From Sulfitobacter sp. DFL-14 (GTDB lineage Bacteria; Pseudomonadota; Alphaproteobacteria; Rhodobacterales; Rhodobacteraceae), in NCBI RefSeq assembly GCF_003335585.1, contig NZ_QBFD01000046.1, forward strand, positions 459,345 through 523,344: a stretch of DNA of 64,000 nt, given 5' to 3'. Made by a program: the position numbers and the translations under genes. The notes beneath the pieces were generated by a model. That model saw only the letters and a program-made list of their open reading frames with translations. It was not told the origin of the DNA and ran no database searches. This document shows, in pieces, positions 25,380-32,693 of this stretch (position 1 is its first letter; every line of letters starts with the position of its first letter).

Positions 25380-26665
25380 GACTGCAATGGCGTGCTGGAC
25401 AGGACCTCGTCCAGCGTTTCGATCAGCAGATCGACATGTTCGGTCGAAAACGGCAGGGGTGGCCGGATCTTCAGCGTATTCTTGTGCCGCCCGAGCTTGG
25501 ACAGGATGATGCCGCGGTGGCGCAACGTGTTGATCACCTGATCGGTAAAGGCGCTGGCCGGAGCCTTGGTGTCGCGGTCGAGCACCATCTCTGCGCCAAA
25601 GACCAGACCCGAGCCACGCACGTCACCGATGCAAAGGTGCTTGTCCTGCAAGGCTTCAAGGCGACCGCGGGCATAGGCCCCGACCGTTCTGGAATTGGCC
25701 AGCAATTGCTTGTCCTCGATCTCTTCCAGCACTGCCATCGCTGCAGCACAGGACACCGGGTTGCCGCCGAAGGTGTTGAAGTAGCGATAGCCGCCCCGGA
25801 AAGTTTTCAGGATCTCTGCCCGCGTCACCAAACCGCCGACCGGGTGGCCGTTGCCCATCGGCTTGCCCAGCGTCATCACGTCGGGCACCACGCCCATCTT
25901 CTGATGCGCCCACATATGGGTGCCGGTGCGCGCAAAACCTGACTGCACCTCGTCGCAGATCAGCAGCCCGCCGGCCTTGCGCACGACTTCGGCGACCGGT
26001 TTCAGCCAGCCATCGGGATGATCGGGGAACCCTTCATTCAGGAAATAGGGGCAGATGACCAGCGCGGCAAAACCAATGCCGCTTTTCTCGTGTTCCGCGA
26101 TCTGTTCCGCCACTGACTGTGCAAAGAGCGTGCCGTCGGGGTCCGGGTTGCGATAGCTGTCAGGAGCCTCGACGAAGCGGAAATACTGCCCAAGGCCAAA
26201 ACCGACCGTGGGCCGGTTCGACTGGCTGAGCTGGCTGACCAGCGCGGTATTGCCGTGATAGGTGGCATCCGTCGCGATGATGCCGCGTTTGCCGGTCATG
26301 CCTTCGGCCATGCGCAGGGCAATGTCATTCGCCTCGGACCCGGTGCAGGTCAGGATGGCGCTATCGAGTGCTGCGTCCATCGTGCCGGTCAGCTTCTCGA
26401 CGTAATCGAGAATGCCGTCATGCAGATAGCGTGTATGTGTGTTCAGGGTTCCTGCCTGCGCGCAGATCGCCTCGACCACGCGGGGGTTGCAATGGCCCAC
26501 CACCGGCACGTTGTTGTAGCAGTCCAGATACTTGCGGCCTTTGGCATCCCAGAGCCAGACGCCTTCGCCTTTTACCAGATGCAGCGGGTCATCATAGAAG
26601 GTCGAGACATTGGGGCCAAGCAAGCGGGCCCGGTCGGCAAGTAACGTTGAGGTATCGCGTTTCAT
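25376..26665 (-). CDS. Class III PLP enzyme of the phospho-lyase/aminotransferase clade
   Basis: A 429-residue PLP enzyme. It has LDCYNNVPVVGHCNPRVV, TCTGSEANDIALRMA, the PLP aspartate in GGLLICDEVQSGFARTG and the Schiff-base lysine in VMTLGKPMGNGHPVGGLV. The NNVP-x-x-GHCNP and LGKPMGNGHP strings are typical of the AGXT2L-type branch, which includes ethanolamine-phosphate and phosphohydroxylysine phospho-lyases as well as true aminotransferases. With the kinase directly downstream, elimination of phosphate and ammonia from a phosphorylated amino-alcohol is a good guess. Simple transamination is the alternative. The ATG at 26665 is preceded by AGGAGAGGA. Confidence 0.8.
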   Translation of the reverse strand: MKRDTSTLLADRARLLGPNVSTFYDDPLHLVKGEGVWLWDAKGRKYLDCYNNVPVVGHCNPRVVEAICAQAGTLNTHTRYLHDGILDYVEKLTGTMDAALDSAILTCTGSEANDIALRMAEGMTGKRGIIATDATYHGNTALVSQLSQSNRPTVGFGLGQYFRFVEAPDSYRNPDPDGTLFAQSVAEQIAEHEKSGIGFAALVICPYFLNEGFPDHPDGWLKPVAEVVRKAGGLLICDEVQSGFARTGTHMWAHQKMGVVPDVMTLGKPMGNGHPVGGLVTRAEILKTFRGGYRYFNTFGGNPVSCAAAMAVLEEIEDKQLLANSRTVGAYARGRLEALQDKHLCIGDVRGSGLVFGAEMVLDRDTKAPASAFTDQVINTLRHRGIILSKLGRHKNTLKIRPPLPFSTEHVDLLIETLDEVLSSTPLQS

Positions 26666-26796
26666 TCTGGTCCTCTCCTGACGGTCACGGACGGGCAGCG
26701 CAGCGGGTGCGCGCATGGCTTTCGGATGGGTTCAGCATATCGGTCGGTACTGCGTTCAGGTCGGCCGCATGCGCGCGCGGATTGCGGTGGTATTGG

Positions 26797-28281
26797 TCAT
26801 AGCGCAATCCATGCGGTCTTGAGGTCCATGTATTTTTCCATCGCGTATAATGACTTGTCGTGCCCGTTGCCGGATTGCTTGTGCCCGCCCAGCGGGACGG
26901 TCAGATCGGAACCGCCGTAGGTGTTCACGTGAATGACACCAGAGCGGATGCGGCCGATCATCCGGTGCGCGCGCGACAGGTTTGATGTCCAGACCCCGGC
27001 GGCAAGGCCAAAGTCGGTGCCGTTGGCGAGGCGGATCGCTTCGTCCTCGTCCTTGAAGGTCGTCACCGACAGAACCGGTCCGAAGACCTCGTTGCGAAAC
27101 AGGTGGTCTGTCGGTTTGACGCCGGAGATGATCGTCGGCTGCATGTAGAAGCCGCCGGTATCTTCCAGGATTTGTGCGCCGCCAGTGCGGCGTTCGGCGC
27201 CCTCGGCCTCGGCACGGGTGACAAAGCCTAGGTTGGCCTGCAGTTGCACATCCGAATGCACCGCGCCGATCTGGCTGTTGAGGTTCAGCGGATCGCCGAC
27301 CACAAAGGCCTCGGCATGGCGCGCCAGTTCCTGCACGAAGTCTTCCGCGATGTCCTCTTGCACCAGCAGCCGCGACCCGGCCACGCAGACCTGGCCGGAG
27401 TTCCGGAAAATGCCCCCTGCCGAGGTTGCCGCAGCGGCGGCCAGATCGGGCGCGTCATTGAACACGATGTTGGGGGATTTGCCGCCCAGTTCCAGGTAGC
27501 AGCGTTTGAGGTTCGAGCGTGCCGAATATTCCAGCAGCCGCCGCCCGGTGCCGCCGGAGCCGGTGAAGACCAGCACATCGACATCCATGCTCAGCGCAAG
27601 TGCCTCTCCGGCGGTGGCACCCCGGCCGGTGACGACGTTGAACACGCCGTCGGGCAGGCCTGCTTCGCTGGCAAGTTCGGCGATCTTGAGCAAGGTCAGG
27701 GACGCGGTTTCCCCCGGTTTCAGCACCAGCGAATTGCCCGCAGCAAGCGCCGGGGCGATTTTCCAGCTGCCGATCATCAGCGGGAAGTTCCAGGGGACAA
27801 TTGCCCCGACCACCCCGATGGGGCCATGATGGACCAGCCCCAGGACATTGTCCGCTGTGGGCGCGATCTGGCCATAGATCTTGTCGATGGCCTCGCCGTA
27901 ATAGCGGAAGGTGTTGGCGGCCGAGAGCGCCTCGGCCTTGAAAGCCATGCCGATCTCGGTCCCGTTGTCCCGCACGCCCAGCACCGCAAGCTCCAGCGCG
28001 CGGGCCTCGATCAGGTCTGCCAGGCGCAACAGAACCTTCTTGCGCGCGGCAGGAGCCATCCGCGACCAGCGGCCATCCTCGAACGCCTCGCGGGCACTGC
28101 TGACGGCCCGCGCGACATCGGCTGCGCTGCCGTCGGCGATCTGCGTCAGGACGCTGCCGTCGATCGGCGAGATGACCTCCAGTGTCCCGCCGTCGGCAGC
28201 GGGCACGCTGCGGCCGCCAATGAAATGTCCCTGCAGGGGAACATCAGTTGTGCGGAGTTTGTCAATTGACGCTTGATCCAT
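26797..28281 (-). CDS. NAD(P)-dependent aldehyde dehydrogenase
   Basis: A 494-residue aldehyde dehydrogenase. It has IVPWNFPLMIGSWKIAPALAAG, the glutamate in YLELGGKSPNIVF, the catalytic cysteine in NSGQVCVAGSRLLV, and the C-terminal VPLGGHKQSGNGHDKS. The pattern is close to gamma-glutamyl-gamma-aminobutyraldehyde and betaine-aldehyde dehydrogenases. It could oxidise the aldehyde released by the class III PLP enzyme. I chose the ATG at 28281 with AAGG nine bases upstream; a TTG three codons earlier is possible. It follows tctA by five bases, so it belongs to the Tct operon. Confidence 0.86.
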   Translation of the reverse strand: MDQASIDKLRTTDVPLQGHFIGGRSVPAADGGTLEVISPIDGSVLTQIADGSAADVARAVSSAREAFEDGRWSRMAPAARKKVLLRLADLIEARALELAVLGVRDNGTEIGMAFKAEALSAANTFRYYGEAIDKIYGQIAPTADNVLGLVHHGPIGVVGAIVPWNFPLMIGSWKIAPALAAGNSLVLKPGETASLTLLKIAELASEAGLPDGVFNVVTGRGATAGEALALSMDVDVLVFTGSGGTGRRLLEYSARSNLKRCYLELGGKSPNIVFNDAPDLAAAAATSAGGIFRNSGQVCVAGSRLLVQEDIAEDFVQELARHAEAFVVGDPLNLNSQIGAVHSDVQLQANLGFVTRAEAEGAERRTGGAQILEDTGGFYMQPTIISGVKPTDHLFRNEVFGPVLSVTTFKDEDEAIRLANGTDFGLAAGVWTSNLSRAHRMIGRIRSGVIHVNTYGGSDLTVPLGGHKQSGNGHDKSLYAMEKYMDLKTAWIAL

Positions 28282-28286
28282 CGGGT

Positions 28287-29813
28287 TCAACCTTGCTGGC
28301 TAGAGTGTTCGTGATCAGGGCCGATCGGGTCGGGGCCCTGCTTGGTCTTGTGCTCACGTATCAATGTGCGCAGGTGCAGGATTAGCACCAACAGGATCAT
28401 GACAAATAGGATCGCCGCGATTGGCCGGCTGACGAAATCCAGCGGCGTCTTCACCGCGGCCATCGCGGTGCGCAGTTTGACCTCCATGATGCCGCCCAGC
28501 ACGATGCCAAGGATGATCGGCACGATTGGCAGGTTGAGCCGCTTCAGGATCAGGCCGAAGACGCCGAACCCCATCGCGATGACGCAATCGGTGGCAGAGT
28601 TGCGCAGCGAATAGACCCCGATGAAGGACAGCGTCAGGATCATCATGCCGAGAAACCGGGTCGGAATCTGCATGATCCGCAACAGCAGATTGGTCGAGAA
28701 CAACAGGAAGACCAGGACGATGACGTTCAGCAGGATCAACGCCATATAAAGCGCCATGACGAAATCGAGCTGATCGGCAAACAATTGCGGCCCGGGGATG
28801 ACGTTGTGGACATAGAACACTGTCAGCATCATCGCGGTCAATGCCTCACCCGGTATGCCAAGGGCAAGCAGCGGGATCATGGCGGCCGCAGGCACCGCGA
28901 TGTTGGCGGCTTCCGAAGCGACAAGCCCCTCTGGCGACCCCTTGCCGAACAATTCGGGGGTTTTCGAGGATTTCTGCGCATAGGTGTAGGACAGGAATTG
29001 CGCCGTGAATTCACCGACGCCGGGGATCATGCCCATCAGCACGCCCAAGGACGACGAAACCGTCGCAATGCGTTTGATGCCCAGAAGTTCCTTGAAACCG
29101 GACATCATGCTGCCGCTGACCGTGGCCCGTTCGGGCGTGTGATCGCGTTCGATCAGCAACAGGAAGGCCTGACTGATGGCAAAGAGGCCCAGCACCACCA
29201 CGATCAGATCGAAACCGGAGGCCAGCCATGACTGGTCGAAGGTATATCGCTTTGTGTATTTGACCGGCTCCAGTCCCACGGTGTTCAGAAAGATGCCCAG
29301 AAAGGCCAACATCCCCGCAGCAAAGGTCTGCCCCCGGTGCGCCACGACGACCAGCAAAATGCCTAGAAACGCCGCCAGAAAGATCTCCCGGCTGCCGAAA
29401 TGCGGGGCGATCCATGCCAGGAGCGGTGACAGGACGATCAGACAAAGGATGGAGAAGACACCGCCAAAGAAGGACGCGGTATAGGCGAGGGAAACCGCAC
29501 GGTGACCTTCGCCGCGCTTGGTCATCGGGTAGCCGTCATATGTGGTCAGCGCGTTGACGGGCGTGCCGGGCGTGTTGATCAGGATGGCGGGAATGGCGCC
29601 CCCATACATCGAACTGCCATAGATGCCGAGCAGCAATGTCAGACCGACGATGGGTTCAAAGGAAAAGGTGGCAGGCAGAAGGATGGCGATGGCGATCGCG
29701 GGGCCGACCCCGGGCAAGGCGCCGATGATGACGCCGCCGATCGAGCCGATCAGCAGGGCGACCATGACGTCCCAGTGGGCGAGGATTGCGAGGCCTGAAA
29801 TCAAGGTGTCCAT
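28287..29813 (-). CDS. tctA: Tripartite tricarboxylate transporter large permease TctA
   Basis: A 508-residue multi-helix permease of the TctA family. The two family motifs are visible in each half: GALPGVGPAIAIAILLP near residue 30 and GMIPGVGEFTAQFLSY in the middle. There are about twelve membrane segments. With TctB and a periplasmic TctC protein it forms a secondary, ion-driven importer for carboxylates. Substrates of the family range from citrate to aromatic and aliphatic acids. It lies seven bases after tctB and is followed closely by the aldehyde dehydrogenase. Confidence 0.92.
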   Translation of the reverse strand: MDTLISGLAILAHWDVMVALLIGSIGGVIIGALPGVGPAIAIAILLPATFSFEPIVGLTLLLGIYGSSMYGGAIPAILINTPGTPVNALTTYDGYPMTKRGEGHRAVSLAYTASFFGGVFSILCLIVLSPLLAWIAPHFGSREIFLAAFLGILLVVVAHRGQTFAAGMLAFLGIFLNTVGLEPVKYTKRYTFDQSWLASGFDLIVVVLGLFAISQAFLLLIERDHTPERATVSGSMMSGFKELLGIKRIATVSSSLGVLMGMIPGVGEFTAQFLSYTYAQKSSKTPELFGKGSPEGLVASEAANIAVPAAAMIPLLALGIPGEALTAMMLTVFYVHNVIPGPQLFADQLDFVMALYMALILLNVIVLVFLLFSTNLLLRIMQIPTRFLGMMILTLSFIGVYSLRNSATDCVIAMGFGVFGLILKRLNLPIVPIILGIVLGGIMEVKLRTAMAAVKTPLDFVSRPIAAILFVMILLVLILHLRTLIREHKTKQGPDPIGPDHEHSSQQG

Positions 29814-29820
29814 ATCGGCC

Positions 29821-30360
29821 TCACAGATAGATCATTGCGAAGGAGCGGATGCCGTCCGGGAGATATTGGTAGATCTCACCCGCCGGGATCTTTACCTGCA
29901 GAAAACCGCGGAAGATCAACGCGGTGACAATTCCGAACAGGACGGCGGACAAGCAGGCTTTCCAACCTCTGAACCCCGCGCGCATCGTCAGGAAAAGGGT
30001 GAAAACGATTGTCGATGGCAGGTAGCCAAGCTGTGGCACCAGCACCACGTAGATGAAGAAATACAGGACATATTCTGCGGCCCGCAGCCAGAACAGGACT
30101 TCGGTCCATCGCCCCGCAATGCGCGGTGAGACGAGCGAGCCGAGCAGGTGGAACGCCCCAAAGACAAACATGCCCACGACCCCGATGCCCGGCCAGAGTG
30201 CAGGCTGGCTATACCACTTTGTCCGTTTTGCAATGACGGTCTGTTCTCCGAGTTGCGAGAGCAGAAAAGCTGCAAAAGCCAGAAACAGGACCGCAAAGAC
30301 AAGGTCTCCGGGGCGCCGATACCGTTGAAACAAGTCTTGGAACATCTTCAGCTTGGCCAT
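29821..30360 (-). CDS. tctB: Tripartite tricarboxylate transporter small permease TctB
   Basis: A 179-residue membrane protein with four predicted helices (DLVFAVLFLAFAAFLLS; WPGIGVVGMFVFGAFHL; YVLYFFIYVVLVPQLGY; the remainder near KACLSAVLFGIVTALIF). Size, helix count and position between tctC and tctA identify it as the small TctB subunit. Its sequence alone is poorly conserved, as usual for this subunit. It begins 63 bp after tctC, beyond a strong hairpin. Confidence 0.85.
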   Translation of the reverse strand: MAKLKMFQDLFQRYRRPGDLVFAVLFLAFAAFLLSQLGEQTVIAKRTKWYSQPALWPGIGVVGMFVFGAFHLLGSLVSPRIAGRWTEVLFWLRAAEYVLYFFIYVVLVPQLGYLPSTIVFTLFLTMRAGFRGWKACLSAVLFGIVTALIFRGFLQVKIPAGEIYQYLPDGIRSFAMIYL

Positions 30361-30390
30361 GAGAGTGCTTTCTTGCTTGGAGTGGACGGA

Positions 30391-30413
30391 CCGGGAGGGG
30401 CTGAGCCTCCCGG
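30391..30413 (-). terminator. Hairpin between tctC and tctB
   Basis: CCGGGAGG (30391-30398) and CCTCCCGG (30406-30413) form a perfect 8-bp stem with a seven-base loop in the 63-bp gap after the binding-protein gene. There is no T-run. As at the hairpin after the DppA-type gene, it may attenuate transcription or stabilise the upstream message so that tctC exceeds tctBA. Confidence 0.55.
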
Positions 30414-30423
30414 CCGCATCAGG

Positions 30424-31359
30424 TTAGTTGTCGAGCAGTTGATGGATCTCGGTGTTGACCTCGATGTCCTGCGCAATCTGGTCGGAGGCCTGTGCCGCAT
30501 CTTTCCAGTAGATCAGCGCCCCAGTGTCCTGTGCCAGCTTCTTGGCGGCGTCGGTTTCCAGCGCAGCTTTTGCGGCGGCCTCGATCTTGTCTGCGGCCTC
30601 TTGCGGGGTGCCTTTGGGCAGGAACAGACCGTTCCACAGCGACAGCGTCAGGCCGGGAACCAGTTCCGCGATTGTCGGCGTGTCCGGCGTCAGCGGTGTC
30701 CGAGCTTCGCCGATGCTGGCCAGAATCTTGATGTCGTCAATACAAGGCAGCAGCGTCTGAAGCGTCGCGTTGACGATATCGACGTCCCCGGAGGCAAGAA
30801 CGTTGCAATCCAGCAGGTCAAAAGCCGCTTCCGAAGTGAAATCCCAGCCACTTTTCTGCGCGCCGGCAAAGGTTACCTGAGTTGGTGCGAGAAAACTGCC
30901 GTAATGTCCCAGAGAGACATCGTTTGTTTTTGCATATTCCGAGAGTTCTTCCCAGGTGTCGTAAGGCTGGCTGGCCAGGGTCGCGACGACAAAGGGATAG
31001 GTCAGGAATATACCCACCGGATCGAATGGGTTCGGATCGAGTTCCGGAATGCCGATGGTGGGGCCGACAACGGGAACGTCGATGACGAAGGAACCGACAG
31101 TATAGCCGTCCGGTTTGGCACCGGCGACTTCAACAGCACCAGGGAAAGGGCCGCCACCGCCGCCGGGTTTGTTCACCACTGCGGCGGGAACGCCGTACAT
31201 CTCCTGGAATTTGTCGGCGATCATCCGGGTCAGGACGTCTTCGAGATCTCCGGGAGGGAACGGGACAATGAATTCGACCGGCTTTTCAGGATATTCGGCA
31301 AAAGCCGCGGTTGCGCTCAGCACAAGGGCCAGCGCGGTATGTGTTATCATCTTGTTCAT
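30424..31359 (-). CDS. tctC: Tripartite tricarboxylate transporter binding protein TctC
   Basis: A 311-residue periplasmic binding protein with a Sec signal (MNKMITHTALALVLSATAAFA, cleaved before EYPEKP). The mature start E-Y-P-E-K-P-V-E-F-I-V-P-F-P-P-G-D and the following NKPGGGGG loop are the Bug/TctC signature. The second loop, which contacts the ligand carboxylate, is near DVPVVGPTIGIPEL. The ATG at 31359 has AAGGAG six bases upstream. The protein supplies the TctAB permease. Unlike many lone Bug proteins it has both permease partners next to it. Confidence 0.9.
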   Translation of the reverse strand: MNKMITHTALALVLSATAAFAEYPEKPVEFIVPFPPGDLEDVLTRMIADKFQEMYGVPAAVVNKPGGGGGPFPGAVEVAGAKPDGYTVGSFVIDVPVVGPTIGIPELDPNPFDPVGIFLTYPFVVATLASQPYDTWEELSEYAKTNDVSLGHYGSFLAPTQVTFAGAQKSGWDFTSEAAFDLLDCNVLASGDVDIVNATLQTLLPCIDDIKILASIGEARTPLTPDTPTIAELVPGLTLSLWNGLFLPKGTPQEAADKIEAAAKAALETDAAKKLAQDTGALIYWKDAAQASDQIAQDIEVNTEIHQLLDN

Positions 31360-31427
31360 GGTTTTCTCCTTGGTGTTAGACTTCAGTTTTGTCAGTCCAG
31401 ACTGGAATTGGCTGGACCTGGGCTTTT

Positions 31428-32666
31428 TCAAGTTGCACGCGGCACGATGCCGTCGCTGACCCATTGATCGAAAATATTCAGGGCAATCGCCGAGAATTCC
31501 GTGTCGTTGATGTGGGCCTCGGTTTCGGTCACCGCGACAGAGGCGGCGGCAGTCTCGCGCAGCTCTGAAACGAAGGCGGCCAGCCCTTCCGGATCATGGC
31601 AGTCGCCGCCGGGGCGGTCCCATTCCTCGATCCCGCCACGGGGAATGATCAGATGCGTCGGCGCGGCACTTTCCCCCAGACGCTTGTTGAGCTCGCGCGC
31701 GATCTCGCGGCGTTCTTCCTGGTTATAGAAGGTATTCTTGACCAGCTTGTTGTGCATATGAATTGGCCGGTCCGCGAAACGTTCGGGAATGTCCTGCCAA
31801 CCGGCAAAATCGATCAGGTCCATGCAGCCGGGCGCGACGAGTTGCGGAATGCCTGCGCGGCCGGCAGCCCGGTGCCTGTCCCGCCCGGCATTCACCACCG
31901 ATCCCGCAAGAAGGTTGCCAAGCTCGGACCCCGCGAAGTCGAAGACGCAGACAAAGGCTTTTTGTGCGGCGAGCTGTTCAAAGGCCATGCCGCCCATACC
32001 CATGGCGTGAAATACCGCAACCTCATAGCCGCGCTCTTCCAGCGCGGGTTTCAGTAGTTTGATGTATTTCAGACAGGAGGTGCCAAGAGAGGTAACGCCA
32101 ATCAGGGGGCGTTCGACCTGGACGGGCTCCGCCGCGCGGGCCGCACCGAGGACGGCCCCCGCCGCCTGCGCCAGCGACGCGCGGCAGATCGCGTTCATGC
32201 CATATAGCCCGCCTGCCCAGAGGATCATCTGAATGTCGGACGCCAGACGTTCGGCGGGAATGAGCGCCGAGAAGGAGACCGTCGAGACGACGTATTTTGG
32301 CATCCCAAGCGGGAGTGCCTGACAGACATCCAGCGCAAGGTCGGTGCCCATGGTACCGCCAAGGATGATCACGCCATGGATTTGACCTTCATCGGCCAGC
32401 CGCCGGGCCAGAGCCTGCGCACCGCTGGACATGATCTCCATGGCCACATGTTCGCTGCCACTCTTGATCGCGGCGGCGATGGAACTTCCGCCAGTCTCGG
32501 CAACCTGGTGTTTGGAGAAATCGGTCGGCGTCTCGGGGTCCCCGAGAACGCTGACATCCATGGTCAGGACGGTGCCGCCAAGACTGCTTATCTTTTCTGC
32601 AATGAACTCAAGCTCACTGTTCTTGGTGTCGTATGTTCCGATGACCATTATTGTTTTGTCGGCCAC
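31428..32666 (-). CDS. Tm-1-like ATP-binding protein (UPF0261)
   Basis: A 412-residue protein matching the UPF0261/Tm-1-like family end to end. It starts with IMVIGTYDTKNSELEFIAEKI and has VIILGGTMGTDLALDVCQALP and LGMPKYVVSTV, then a C-terminal domain with HMHNKLVKNTFYNQEERREIARELNKRL and LIIPRGGIEEWD. The family is named after tomato Tm-1, whose N-terminal domain binds ATP and a viral helicase. Bacterial members are uncharacterised or seen in catabolic clusters. It lies between the dehydrogenase-like gene and tctC, with spacings of 27 and 68 bp, so a metabolic role is likely. No reaction can be assigned. Confidence 0.85.
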   Translation of the reverse strand: MADKTIMVIGTYDTKNSELEFIAEKISSLGGTVLTMDVSVLGDPETPTDFSKHQVAETGGSSIAAAIKSGSEHVAMEIMSSGAQALARRLADEGQIHGVIILGGTMGTDLALDVCQALPLGMPKYVVSTVSFSALIPAERLASDIQMILWAGGLYGMNAICRASLAQAAGAVLGAARAAEPVQVERPLIGVTSLGTSCLKYIKLLKPALEERGYEVAVFHAMGMGGMAFEQLAAQKAFVCVFDFAGSELGNLLAGSVVNAGRDRHRAAGRAGIPQLVAPGCMDLIDFAGWQDIPERFADRPIHMHNKLVKNTFYNQEERREIARELNKRLGESAAPTHLIIPRGGIEEWDRPGGDCHDPEGLAAFVSELRETAAASVAVTETEAHINDTEFSAIALNIFDQWVSDGIVPRAT

Positions 32667-32693
32667 ATCGTATCTCCCTGTTGATCGCGGACA

